64,000 bases of DNA from Echinococcus granulosus (Eukaryota; Platyhelminthes; Cestoda; Cyclophyllidea; Taeniidae). Location of the stretch: contig NW_020170404.1 of NCBI RefSeq assembly GCF_000524195.1, forward strand, positions 948,997-1,012,996. The letters are read 5' to 3'. Below the pieces are notes generated by a model. That model worked only from the letters and a program-made list of their open reading frames with translations. It was not told the DNA's origin and searched no databases. The position numbers and the translations under genes were made by a program. Shown one piece after another: positions 1 through 12,867 of this stretch (the first letter of the stretch is position 1; every line of letters starts with the position of its first letter).

Positions 1-130
1 GAACGTCAAGACATGAGGTGGTTCAGCCACATTGACTATTTACTTGGAATTCAAGATGAGTGAAAATGCTGCAATTATACTGAAAACGTTTTTGTAGTTC
101 GCCAGTCTCTAGGCAGAAACTTTGGCTACT

Positions 131-3100
131 GTTATTCGTGGGGATCTCTAACAGCCAATAATACCTACTTTCAGGGGGTAACTGAGCCCTGCACCCTCTT
201 ACTACCGTAGGTGATCTGACACCTGCAGGGCAAATCAAACCACTACCTGGCGATTCCTGCTTCGCCTCCGTTTTTGAGTTACGGCCACTGAGTGTGAGAT
301 TGAGTTGTGCAATTGCTGTTTTCTTTAAGTACCAAGATGACTGCGATAAGCACTGCTTCCCATTCGGGCTGTATTGTTGCCCAGATTCATAATTTGTCCG
401 CGTCACGCATCTAAGATAGTGAGCCTAAGTTACCGCCTTAATGGTATGACTCCATGACTAACAAAGGAGCTAGGATAACGTTTATGCGTATTTCCCAACC
501 ATCTCAACACTAAAAGTGAGAGACCTGTACAGCGACCCAGCAAATATTGTCAAAGCAATCTTGAAATCACCATCTGTGGCAGCCTCGAAATCCCACTAGA
601 TGCGGTTTTGAGATTTCATCGTCACGAACACATTCATTCCGCCATCACGGTTATCTTAGACTACAAAGAGCAATTTGTGTCATTTACTTGCGGCTCTAAT
701 GGCAAGTTGCAATGGGATGCCGTTGGAAAAAAGACACGATGTTGCACGAACTACTTCCAAGGTATAGGTTTCAGGGTCAAGTGGAGCCAATGGATAGGCA
801 TAATCCGCTAACGATGTTGTTTCCCCTTGTACGATTGGGCACCGACACCAGGTCTATCATGCCTATTTACCAAAGGGTGCCACTGAGTCCTACCTTCGAT
901 TTGTAAGCGAATGTTATTTTGTAGATGTGCCCACTCTTAGGCAATTCAATCCCATCAGGAAAACCAAATTCTATTGTCAGATCAGAGAATGCTCTCATCT
1001 CCATACTTTTTTTCAAAAATTAGCCTAATTATACGTTGCCTCTTCCTTTTTGGATGAAATACCAGACAAAGTGTCCATAATTGGATGAATGTTGCAAGTG
1101 CAGATGTGCCTATCACTCGGCAAGCGGTTGAACAGTTCCACTGATCGCGTGCAGACGCACACGCCTTCAGCAGCCTCCACTGCCTGTACGCCATCTCGAC
1201 TACTCGGACTGTTTGCCCAAACGAGTTCACTATGCGAGGGCATTAGGGCACAATTTGCAATCTAACTAACTTGGCATTGTGTGAGGGCTTCAGTCTGTCG
1301 TACTTCAAATTCCACTGACTCCAATCGTTCAGCACATATAGGCTTCTAGTCTCAGGGGTTACTCGGGAGTATAAAGTCACCGGATAGGAGAGATATAACT
1401 TAAACACATTGAACTGAATCCAACGGCAGGCACTAATGCCATTGGTATCGCATGTCTTCTCAGGGTGACGGAGAATTGATGTGTAACTTGTGTCCAGGGC
1501 TCTTGGATGGCTATTGAGGTACCGACTACTTTGTGGCGATTGTCGTGGAAGGGTGGTCAGAGAGATTGCTGATAAGTATAAAGAGGTGGGAGGATGTGTG
1601 ACAGAACTACTTCTGATTCCAACCGACAAACCCCACTATGGGACAGTTGACACTCCTAGACGCCATGGCACTTAGTCAATTCCATGGCCAGGAGTGGTCG
1701 CTGTTTTAACCCGTCTGCAGTGCGTTAAACAGATAGGGTACACAACCAAAACAGAGAAGGGCAGAGCATCAGTGGCCTGAAGGGAGATGATGTGTCTTCG
1801 TGTACAATGTTTCTCTCTATTCCGTTTTGCTTTGTTTCCCTCTACTCTGCTAGACTCTTCTCGTTGCTGTGCTGTGTTGGACTGTGAGACGAGATGAAGT
1901 GATGTGGCTTGAAAAAGTTTTGCGAGGTCCGTATTACCTTGCCTACATCCTCAACCACACTGTCTAAGGAGAGCAGTGGGCACTCCTCCTCAATTGACTA
2001 CGTCTACCTCGAATGGCATAGGTGAGCCGATCCTCGAGATAATGCAATACGAAGCTGAAACATGAGCGGGATTGAGCAATCTCACAATAACCGTCCCGGT
2101 TGAAAAGCTGTAGGCGGTTTCATTGGCCCTTATTTAGAGACCCTCCGAAGTGATAATGGAACGGATGACCTCACCGCATAACGCTAAAATGGCCACCATG
2201 CTCCTCCGCACAACACACGGCTTTAAGTAGTCCTCACTTGCTCTCCACCACTCAGCAGCCTCCCCTTCGGCCCGATTTTTCAACCGCCTCTATTCTCTTC
2301 CACTGCACTACACTCTGCTTATAACTCCTTTACGCATTCCGCCTAGCCTTCCTCCACCTTACCTCTGTGTTAAGGGCCACCAATCAATCGCATACACTTG
2401 CGCACACGCTACTTTTATCTTATCAGTAGGCAACTGTTGGTCCAGCCCAGTAAAGCTCGACTCTGCTTCTGCGGTCCAATCAACTGGAATCGCATCACCA
2501 CACTTAAACCAGCACTTGGTTGAAAACCCTCCCACAATTATTGCACTTCTGCCATCCTTCCCACCTCCCCACTTCCCGTTGTTCACTCTCTCTCTCTTTA
2601 TAACTGCAACCTCCTGGGCACCCTTGAGAGGCTCTTCTGTTCGGTGTTGTGCTGGACTGTGAGGAGACGCGGTGTCGCCTTTTTGGTCTCTAGCCCACGT
2701 GCCCTGCCTCACCCTCTATTTTCATCAGCGTTTTTACCGGCCTCTCGGCCAATTACAACGATATCCCACGTCACCTCGCCACGCATCCTCTTGCCTATTA
2801 CGGCCCCTCACGACCACTGCCAGCCCTACAGCAGGTCTCGAGCCTGAAGACTCAGGTCGGACTCTTGGCCACCACACCTCCTATTGTCCCCCCAAATCTC
2901 CACTTTCCCATCTGTTTACTTCTATTTATGCTTTTTCAGCGTTCCTTTTTTAAGGGGAATAACCCCTTAAGTAAATATGCTGCTCTTAGAATATTTATTT
3001 TTTGAATTATGCGATTTTGGTTGCCTTTTCGCCGCCCATTACGTAATATGATGTGGGGGATTAACCAGAGAGGCGTAAACTTTTAAGATATCAGATCAGA

Positions 3101-3412
3101 TGAAAGACATTCTTGATAATAAACTCAATGGATGAGTTCCCTTTGGCGACAGCGTTATTTGAAAACCGCGAAATTTGAAAAGTCATCCATCTTTGAGCTG
3201 CCCGGTGATGTTGCGTCAAACGCGGCGCCTAAAATTTCAAACAAGAAAGGGTGTAAGTGAATGGAACTTTTCACCTCATCATGAAACAAAGACACATAAG
3301 CATTCACGGGACTCTTAAATCCACTCAGTAAATTCCATCGCGATGCAGAACGGTGGTTTAAGCTTTCTTGAATCTCCTAATTCAAAATTACACATTCAAC
3401 CCAGTGCCGCGG
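131..3412. other. Intergenic region downstream of CLINT1
   Basis: No gene could be supported here. The region holds a decayed retroelement fragment (about 1250-1680) and a pyrimidine-rich tract (about 2220-2950). Within and before that tract, short similar blocks recur, for example around 1870-1895 and 2645-2668, both reading close to tgtgctggactgtgag. A minus-strand AATAAA at 2994-2999 lies about 414 nt past the CLINT1 stop and is a candidate polyadenylation signal for that gene. Confidence 0.5.
1250..1680 (+). mobile_element. Decayed retroelement fragment (probable non-LTR, copy 1)
   Basis: This block is related at roughly 70-75% by eye to 5040-6040. Matching anchors are the run around 1416-1460 against 5770-5815 (gaatccaacg, then aatgccattgg, then catgtcttctca), the block aggtaccgactactttg, and the ends near 1650 and 6005 (cctaagcgtcgtggcac-like). 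Read on the plus strand through stops, it gives phrases such as NRIQRQA and, about 40 codons on, LRYRLLCGD. These resemble the C-terminal reverse-transcriptase region of flatworm non-LTR elements (IQRRA ... YRRLRGDLI). The family assignment is inference; the kinship of the two blocks is seen directly. Confidence 0.45.
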
Positions 3413-6400
3413 CTATTCCAGCTTCCTACTCAGCCATATGCGAAATAAAGTTAAGGCTTCAAGAAATGCCTTCTCACCACACGAATTTGTTTGAGGCAGC
3501 ACTGGCTGCGTTACTAATTTATTCTGTTTGAGGCTCTGCAACTGACTGAGGCTTGGAGCCGCGGGTTTTGTGGGGCTCGCCGCGGCAATCTTAAAGTCGA
3601 TGTCGAGATTGAAGGCGCCCAAACCGCTCCACGTTTTGCCGACGTTGGAAGGGGCGCTCGGTACTCTGCCGCTTATCTGATGCTCAGGGGTGGAATTCAC
3701 AACAGTAGATGACGGCTTTTGGGGTTGTAACTGCAACGAGAAAGGTCAAAATTCAAGCCGATATGCAAGTCTAACAACCGTAAGCAGGAATCACTAATGT
3801 GGTGCTTAAAATTTGGCAAGAAGCACTTATAAATGCCCTGATTAGATAACAGTGAAAGGAGAACCCATATTTGCATTAAGACCGTTACTCAGGTTAACTT
3901 TGAGGTTTTGGTGATGTAAAGGTTAAATTGTCATGCGGCCTAGTCAGGAAGAACCACAATTTTTTCGATAGAACGAGGTCCATGTAGTGATGTCTCCGCT
4001 ACAGTGTGTGCGAATGGCTCAGCGCGAATTGATGATGACTGTTGATGAAGTGGAGATAAGGGAAAAAGAGGAGAGGAAGAAGGCTGAGTGACACGTTCCA
4101 GGCATCGCAGATCTGGGCCACCACCGACACCAACCCACGCCTGCGCGTGGAGGGTGGAAGGGGGGTGGGGCGAGAAAAGTGCACGACAGCCACCGATGTG
4201 GGGGAGAGATCGATCGAAGGTAGGCGATACCCGCACACGCACACACACTCACGCACGCAGGCAAATAAACCCCAGCGTCAATGCGTGTGTGTGTGTGTAT
4301 GTACACGTATCTTTAATTGACAGTACTACATTGGCACAGCACAATAGCGCCTGCATTTACTGCAAGCCCGCGAGTAGACGGATTTGACTGCCTTGATACG
4401 CGCAGGCACCCACTCCCCTGCATACATGCCTAAAGTAAGACGGCGTCATTTGAACTTTGACTGATAAAGAGAAGCATTTATGCCTTGTAGAGGCTATTGG
4501 AACCAATAAGAGGATTTGAAACACCCTTGTGGCGAAAAACGGGGCGCACTGGGGTTGTGCAATGAAGGTGAAGCCTGCTGAGTAGACACTAAAGACAATT
4601 GTGTGTGTGTGTGACCTCGCGACTAGCTGACACGTGCTTGTTATCAGTGTGTGATAACTGGTTGCACCGATTCGGCGATTTGGTTGCTTCAAGTCGGTTG
4701 AATTTGTAACGTGCAAAGTGAATGGTAGTTGTGCTTGGTAATGGCGGCACAGTGGCGTTTTTTCCATCTTTAAACAGCAAATTTCGATTTTGCCTTGGTA
4801 GAGAATCTACTGAAGAGTGTCTGCACGAGACATCGAGATTGACTCAAATAAAAGGGCGTTGATAGGCGGGAGTGTTATGACAGGTGCCTTGACAAACGCC
4901 AGTATCTTGTCAGCGTACTAGATGCCTGCGAAAGTGGGTTCACCACTTCCAAAACAAGTGCCAGTCGTTGCGTGACAGACCAGTCGTCGAACCAATAGCA
5001 AAAGCAGGAGTTCACGAATGCAACGGATAGTAAGGCACGGTTTGCAATCTGCCTAGCTTAGCAACTTAGTGTGTAGGCTTTGGTCTATCACTTTTGGAAT
5101 CCTAACGACTATGGAATTCCAGCACATATCGACAACGAGCTCCACACTCTACAAGAGGAAGACATTTTTCCACTGCGATTAAACAACGCAGGATCTTCAG
5201 TTCATATGATTTCAGCTATCGTCTTAACACTGTGGCACTTTTTTCCAACCCCACAGACTTCCGGTCCTTCTACAGAGCGACAACAAATCCTCAGGGATGA
5301 CTGAGAAGGCTACATTGATAGCAGTGGTAAAAAAGGTGGAGATCCTGAAATTCTATGACTGTAAACCAAATCCATACATCGGATGTTATAGATGGTGGAA
5401 TCTTGAGATCTCATACCAGAAGGGCTATTGAAGCCATTTTCGCAACCACCCCAGTACCATGCTTGACAATGCGGGAAATAATGCCTGAAGCTATACGGAT
5501 TCAAACGTCCGTCATGGAGCCGCTCAGGACACTTGCAGGAAGGTGCCCTTGTGTCGAAGAAATTAGCCTTCTTTACACCACAAAAGGCCGAGAATAACTC
5601 AGCTAGGTAGCTGGAAAAAAAACTAAATTTGAGGCGAACCGGCAACGAGGAATGAACAGAGAACGTAAACGCTGCTACTGACAGCTATCAGCACATGAAA
5701 TGTCAAACGGTATCCCACTTTGAGGAGTACAAAGTCAACGGATCGCAGAGACCCAACTCAACCGGGTTAACAGAATCCAACGACAGGCCTCAATGCCATT
5801 GGAATCACATGTCTTCTCATATTGATGGTAAATTGATGAGCATCTTCAGTTCTGAGCTCGTGGATAAGTTCTAAGGTACCGACTACTTTGCAATGATCTA
5901 CGTGGAAGAGTGACTACAGAGATTGCCGAGGAGTTTTAAAACTAGAAGGATAAGTAACAGGCATACTCTTGATTGCATTCTAACTATGAGAGTTCTTCAG
6001 ACAGACACTATCCTAAGCGTCGTGGCACCTAGTTGTGCCGAAGGTCTCACAATCCCTTTTGCAATAATACTCCCACGAGCTACGTAACAGGTAAAACTAA
6101 AATCTTGCCACAAAATAATCTGCACGCATGTGATGAAGCGGACGATGGTGGGACTATGGAGCAAGTGGATGCACTTATCAAATGTTTTGGCTTACTGGGA
6201 CTGTTGAGGGAGTAAGCGCTGTTGTCATGGCAGTATGTGCGAAGGTAGAAGGGGGAGGAGGTGACGTGAATTCGTCGAATAGGGGGTCCACAGATTGTTT
6301 GGTCGACTGGGAGCTGGTGGTGGTGATGGTGACAGTTTTGGCCGGTGTCTCGGAGACAGGGGCAGCTTGGAAACTTGAAAAATCACCAAAATCCGCGTCC

Positions 6401-9400
6401 ACCGGGGCACCAGCTGTCGGGGTTGTCTGCGCGGCCACGGGCGGATTCACAGCAGTGAAGTTCGCGAACAGGCTAAGATAGGTGTCATTTAGTTCAGCTT
6501 CCGATTTAACTAACCGAGCTAGCTTCCCATCGATGGCATCATTCACACGGGGGAGTATACTTCTTAATCATAGCAACCTCAGTAACAAATCGCCGCATTA
6601 ACAATGAGCCAATTTAATTCTTGCTGTCTTTTCACCCATGATTGCTTGTTAAAACTTTCAAGCTGGTCATACCCATCCTGCATCTCGAATGAGCTGAGGA
6701 ATTCATGGATGCAATGGAAAGTGATCACCACTGTTATGTGGAGATGGCAATTTATTCGAACAAAAGCGTGTCCATTTCGATTCATAACTATCACTGCAGT
6801 GCGTCGCTCTGTTTGTCTAGGAAATTTTTCAAGTTTTGTATTAGTAAACCACAGCAGACATCTAGGGAAAAACTGTTTTGGAACTAGCATTCGATTGAAT
6901 ACGGCGCCACGATTTTGGGCACAAAGACAACAGTCTCGAATAACAATCCTAGCTTTGGAGCCAGTAATTTATTCTACGAAGAAACGATGCTGCTTTGTGT
7001 TAACTCAGCGCCAAGGTAATTAGTATTTTTGGCAGGATCATCACACGTGTATGTACAGTCATGAACATTTACTGCTGCAATCGCCACCGCGATGGCCCCA
7101 TCAATCCACACTTTTGATAAAGATGAATAAGCAGGTGATAAAAACAAGTACGCAGACTTGGCAAAAGTCTGGTGAAGGTCAAGACATTGCACGATTTTGT
7201 TGCAGCCTACAGAGATCTAACTATCTACTGGATGATCTACTGTTATTACGGAGGTCTTACTTGCTATCAATACTTGATATTAATTTCAACAAGGTGTCAT
7301 GCTTTGAGTGGAGTGAAGAAATGCATCAAATCGACAAACCGGTGAACTCACTCCATAGCAGTAGTCGCAGCATTCTGTGGCAGTTTAGCTTGATGCTTGT
7401 CTAACTCAGCGAAAAAGTCGCTGTTATCATCGTTCTGTCTATTCCTTGGTGGCGACGCCAGCATTTCCGTCGAGGGAGGTCTAGGAAGTCTCGTCGGAGG
7501 CTACAAGAAAAAAAAGAGAGCTTCAATCATAAAGAACGATTTGCCCAGAGTAACTAGGTCCAACTTTCACAAGGGTCCTTTACGGACCAACATGGCAAGA
7601 TTATGCGGACCCTCGGAGGGCAGGTAATGGGTCAGTTTAATGAGGGTGCTTATTACCTCATGTGATAGCGATGCTTCCCATTGTTGCATCTTGATTTGAT
7701 CTTCATCTATCACGTTCAAGTCCTACTTTTGCATGGTAAAAACACTCTTTGCTCTGGCAGTTGTTCGCCACTATGACCACATTTTTTACTTCAATGGATG
7801 ACAATTAATATTCCATTTGTGAAGAGCGCTTACATCTACATACAGGAGAACAAAATGACCACCTAGAAGAACCCTTGTTCTAACAATTTCTCAGCTATCA
7901 ATGAACATGCAGATATAAGTCCCAAAGAAAGATTTGGATTACCTTACATGGTTAGATTGAAAATTCCTTCTAGAGATCCGCTTTAATGGAATAAAATGAC
8001 GAACCGTAACATTGGAACCAGTCGGAGGCAAATCAAAGTCTATCAGGGCAGCAGGAGTCGCTGTTGGCAGCGATTTTTGACTGGTTTGGGTGGTTGGTGA
8101 GAGTTTGGAGGTATCAGAGGTCCGCCGATAAGAGTTGTACTCCTCCTCTTCCGGTTGATCAACTGTGGCACCAGGAAAGCTGAAGACCTCCTCTGATACC
8201 TTATGCGGGTCCTCCTCGTACCTACGAGGTGAGTGAAAGAGAGGTTTCTAGTGCAAGGAAGCAACAACGCCTTCCCCAAGCAAGTGACAATCAATCAAGG
8301 TGTTTCGATTCACAAAGCAGGAAGCACGAATTGAATCTTACAAAACTGCTGCGAACACCTACTGTGCCAGAGTCGCAAAACCCTGTTCACACCCACCAGT
8401 CCTTGTTTGAGGTCGAGAAAGTATGCACTAATCCGCACAACAGGAATGGCAAACGGGAGTTGGTGAGATTCTCCAAATTTTCACGTGTCTTAAAAACGCA
8501 CTCGACGGAACGTCGAGTTCTACCATTACAGTTGCCCTCGTAATCAGGCATAATGTAGGTGCGCCTCAGACATTAGTGGTCACCTAGCAACCATACGCAA
8601 ACACAGAATGCGTGAAATAGGGAACGATAGCGATAACTCGTATTAAAATGTTAGTTGATGAGTGGGGAGAGTCCAATATATTCAAAAGTAACTAATATGC
8701 ACTTGAGGAAAGCAATTTCAGGGGTTTGAGTGTAAGCCTTACGGTAAAGAAAGTAAGGGGCGGAGCAATAGAAATGTGAAAGATGCATTGGTTGTTGGTA
8801 AAGGATATAAATTGCCAGATATATTTTAGATTTTCCATAAATCCATTTGCTAGACACATAAAATAAGCCAAAAAACGGTTTTAAAGTACTCAAGGCCGGT
8901 TCAATTCGAACTTGGCATCGTGCCCTTGTCACAACCAACATGCAAACTTCAAATCAAACGCAGACGTTGACGAGGGCATGTTGCTGTTTATGTCACGTTA
9001 TTCTCAAACCACGGTGATTTCGACATCACATCCACCTCAGATGTCGTGGGACCCTTTGTATTTACAAACCAGCTGTGTGGAGGATGGTTGTTCCACTCCG
9101 AATCAAATAAAGGTCGAGTAACGTCGGCAAATCTCTGAGATCCATTAAGAATGAAAATAGGGCTTCAGAACCAACCACCGGACACCTAGTGCACGACAAT
9201 TGAATGTTCGACAAAATCCGACTCACCGTTCAAACACCCGACATTCCGCTTTGTGTAATCTCACGAGTTAAATTAAAACACGCCACGAGCATACTCCACC
9301 AAAGCGGAGGGAAATGCGGTCCATTTTTAGGTGGCAATACCCGTGTATGGCACACCATACAGTACATACACAACGCAGTGTTCGGGTAGGTAAGCACTCA

Positions 9401-12312
9401 AAAATAAGAAAACACACGCAGACACAAATACACGGTAAACACACAAAGTTCAAAGTGCACAAGGACTATGCCTGTGTTCAATGTGAAGATGCCACGAGTT
9501 GAAACGGGCAACAGTGTGACCTCACCGACGAAGTTGTATCACGCAAGGCCACACATAAACATACACACACAAAGATGGTAAACGGAATGGTGGCTCCAAA
9601 CCTAAGAGCACTGACCAAATACTGAAGGTCAATAGCTGTGGAGACGCCCAACCACCCCTTCTAGTGGACAAGCGGTTGTACGTGGCAAAATCAGTACTAC
9701 CACATTTATCAGCAGCTAAAAACGGTGAATTAAATCACATTTTTGGTATTGAGTCAGTGTGTTGGTGTAGTGCCAAGTTGAGAAATAGGTATGCACACAA
9801 AGGCAAGCGATAGCCGGTTGTTTTTATTTCAGTAAAACGACACAGTGTGTGCATGTGTGTGTGACATTACCGCTGTGGGAGTCGAAAGCGATGTGCCAAA
9901 AAAGAAACTCACATTCGAGTGGAGGAATGGGGAGAGCGAGGCAACAAGGCAGATTCATCGGAAAAACTAAGAGTGGGCGAAAGGAACCATAATACCACAC
10001 CAGGGGATATTTCAAATGTGTCAAAAGCTTGTTTGGGGCATGGAAGAGAGAGCCACGTGCAAAAAGAAACTGGTAATAGTGGACTAGAAACACAAAAATA
10101 GAGGACATAAAGCACAAGACCGGTGCCTAAGTAACGCCCGATACTATTGTTCCCTAAGATTCAACGACTGCACCATGAGAGCGGCAATGTGTACACAATT
10201 CGTCGCAAATAGAGTGACCAAAATACTGAGGAATTGAAGCAGTGGTTATCTATCCATAATGCAAACACTAGCTTACTTAAACAAGCACTTTCACGTCAAT
10301 AAACTGGATAAAATAGCTCTACACTGAAATCTCAAAGGCTTCTATACCTCCTTACTGCAACGTAAGAGCAAAGAAGCCTAGTGCGATCGTTTGAACAAGT
10401 TTAGACACACCAGTGATATCGAAATGCTTGGTTTTGCCACAGTAGTCTGTGCAGTATGCACAAACGAGGTGAAAAGAAGTTAGTAGTGCAGTAAGAACTA
10501 AATTTGCAGAAGACAGGAGCGTTTACTTAATTGGGAAGCGAAAACACACCTCAACCGCTCATTTGCATCAGGTAGTGTGGAAAAACCAAATCAATGTGCA
10601 TGCATACGTGCTGCATCCTCCTCGTTATGCACCTATACGCACCAATGCTTATCAAGCTACGGCGATTAAGTGATGCTACAGTGTGCAAGTAAACACGCAG
10701 AGTACTCTGTCACCACGGGTCACTTTTAACGCGTTTTAGGCTGTATATACAAGACTCAGGCACTCAAAAAACGAATCGCCTGATTCCACCTATCATGATT
10801 TGAATTTGAACAGATTCGGGACTGCACGAAAGGATCTTTCGTGATCTGACTCACTAAACACAGGCAGGTAAAGTGAGATGCAGAAACCAACGACTATTGT
10901 AAAAAAAAACTACCGTCACCAATACCGCCGGTAAAGCGAGATTCTACCAAAGGCTGATGATAGGTTGAAACCAGACAACACTGGAAGCGCTTACACTGAA
11001 GGTGGTGGAACTCTCGGCTTGCCAAGCAGATCATTCGTGACGACTTTAGCAGCTCTTAGCATATCGGAGAATTTGTCAGCGACATCATCAACGATGGTGC
11101 GTTCATGAGCCAACTTCCAGGAATCAAAACTGCCCAGGCGGCTGGAAGAGAACCTGGTGCGCCTCTCATTGCTTCCCTTTCTCTCGCGCCACGGCATCTC
11201 AGCCTGTGGCGCACTGAGAGAAGGATAGCGATGGGAGTCACTATAATTCCAATCACCAGCACTGTTGCCATCATCAAACCTTTCAGTAGAGGGTTAGAGT
11301 GCGTCACGATAGCAGACCACGCATTTACGCAACGTAAATATAAAAGTTAAGCAGCACGTGGTTAGAGGATGAAGAGTAGGAGAGAATGGAGGGAAAGGAG
11401 GCAGGAAAAAGACAATACTTGTGTGATTTGTAGAAAAGTAAACAGAAATACAGAACATAATGTAAGTTAAGGCAACTTACATTCCATAGTCGCCAGAGAA
11501 ATTAGATCCCATGACATGGCTATTTCCAATACCCGCATAGTCCTTCCGGGCGGTAAGGGCTTTCTGCCGCTCGGCTTGAAGAAATTCCGCATCTTGGAGG
11601 AGTTCCACAACTTCGTGAGCTTTGATTCGTACTAGGCGGAAGTGTTACTAAGTTTGTGGAAGTCATACCAGAGGAACCTTGATCACGACCTCGCTCATCA
11701 ACGCATTGGTAGTTCTCCAGAGAACGGAGGTTGTAGATGTTGTCAAGGGCGATATCACAAACGCGCTCAGATCCACTTCTCAATAGATGTGCAAGAACCA
11801 CTAGCCCCTAAAGTTTATTAAAAAGCACTATACATCAATTTCACCAATACCATGATGCGAGTGACCAAAAATAAACCAGAGCAACTATATTATGAAAGAA
11901 TGAAGAAATATCCTACTACTTGGGACAAAATAACCCCAAATATATTGCACAAATTATCACAGATCAGGTGAACATTTTATTTGATGTAAAAATAGCCTGA
12001 AATTAATTGAGTAAAGAAAATAAGAGTACCTTGTATATACGGCGCCAATTGGTAGAATTTTCGGGAAAAATTCGGCTCAATAGCATAGTCATAATTTCCA
12101 GAAGCCCTTCGGTGTCGTGCGTTTCTCGTGCAAGGTCATTCAAAATCTTTCCATGTGGTCCCCAAGGTTCATCGTTTGTTGCCTCACGAACTTTATTCTC
12201 GAGTTCCGTGTAGTTCATAACGGCAGAAGTTCTGAAGCAAAGTATTAAAAGAAGGATATACTCACATTTTATCAACCCATACTTTCCCCTTCTCCAAATA
12301 CTCGCGAAACAT
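3413..12312 (-). CDS. CLINT1: CLINT1 / epsin-R (ENTH-domain clathrin and AP-1 adaptor), copy 1
   Basis: Epsin-R binds phosphoinositides with an N-terminal ENTH domain and recruits clathrin and AP-1/GGA for traffic between the trans-Golgi and endosomes. Predicted exons, in transcript order: 12312-12266, 12231-12030, 11807-11669, 11631-11481, 11279-10995, 8221-8011, 7500-7352, 6562-6196, 3730-3413. All reading phases agree and give 622 residues; human CLINT1 has 625. The ENTH domain covers residues 1 to about 150, with VMNYTELENKVREATND, EPWGPHGK and DLRSLENY-like NLRSLENY. Downstream, LIDFD (334-338), DFFAELD (373-379) and the gamma-ear motif FGDF (453-456) fit clathrin and AP-1 binding. The last exon holds the conserved KTWSGLGAFNLDID block. 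Two points are open: a GTGAGA donor inside the last exon could lead to one more exon, and the donor of the sixth exon could be 6 nt later (8005). Confidence 0.9.
4231..4300. repeat. CA/GT microsatellite pair
   Basis: A CA-rich run (4231-4260) is followed 25 bases later by a GT-rich run (4284-4300) inside the last CLINT1 intron. The two are complementary and could fold back on each other. Similar short GT runs lie at 4601-4613 and 9844-9863. All recur in the second copy with the 44037 bp offset. Confidence 0.7.
5040..6040 (+). mobile_element. Decayed retroelement fragment (copy 2), in a CLINT1 intron
   Basis: This block is related to 1250-1680 and lies in the 2.5 kb intron between the last two CLINT1 exons, antisense to the gene. 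It starts with a match near 5042 (tgcaatctgcctagctta against tgcaatctaactaacttg at 1256). It then carries about 550 bp not found in the first block, and rejoins it near 5770. Either the first block has an internal deletion or this one has an insertion. All frames are broken, so the element is dead. Confidence 0.45.
8501..8517. repeat. Short perfect hairpin in a CLINT1 intron
   Basis: Bases ctcgacg and cgtcgag form a 7-bp perfect inverted repeat around a 3-base loop. It lies in the 2.8 kb intron between the fifth and sixth CLINT1 exons. No function is assigned. Confidence 0.4.
10825..10843. repeat. Short perfect hairpin near a CLINT1 splice donor
   Basis: An 8-bp perfect inverted repeat (cacgaaag / ctttcgtg) with a 3-base loop sits about 150 bp inside the intron downstream of the fifth CLINT1 exon. 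The same hairpin recurs at 54862-54880 in the second copy. No function is assigned. Confidence 0.4.
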
Positions 12313-12867
12313 GTCGAGGGCGCTGTAACGAGCTATCCGATAAGGTCACGAAACGAGCTTATTTCGTTAAAGTAGGCGCTAACCTAGCAGATACTATTTT
12401 GGATAAGTGAACAACTCCGATGGTATATCCGACCCTGAATTCTTCAAATTTTCTGGCAAAATGTAGAGCAAATTCAGTGCTTTAACCTCTTTTGCCCACC
12501 GCGGGCTTCAAAGAGGAAATAAAGGGGAGTAAGTATAGAACAGCTTAATTTAAAACAGTAGGTGCAACACTAATTTGAAAAAAATGTCGCATAAAGATTA
12601 GTTTGCTATTGCTGCAGAAAACGTGGTTTTCATAATACTCAAAGCGCTTGCTTAGGCAGACACACGAATTGCATTTACTTACCTTATTTGCATGCATTTT
12701 AATTTTTGATTTATTAAATTTTGCTTAAGCAGCTTTTTTGCGCTTTTACAGAAAAAAAGGATAATGTTAAAGGCACAAGAGCTTGTGTTTGCATAAGTTG
12801 CCACGGGGGGCGGGATTCGTAGATTCCCCTTTCTCCGGAGAACAAACCTTATGCTTTCTACCTAGGA
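12313..12867. promoter_or_regulatory. Shared upstream region of divergent CLINT1 and RYBP
   Basis: The two predicted start codons point away from each other and are about 555 bp apart, so the promoters of both genes must lie in or near this stretch. On the minus strand the CLINT1 ATG is preceded 10 nt upstream by a ttacag acceptor-like sequence, so an upstream non-coding exon or spliced-leader addition is possible. No clear TATA or other core element was recognised. Confidence 0.4.

Noticed and set aside
4088..4387. Overlapping open frames on both strands, 95-102 codons, around a CA/GT-rich stretch
   Set aside because: They arise from the microsatellite and GC-rich flank inside a CLINT1 intron; the peptides are His/Thr/Cys/Val repeats with no known domain.
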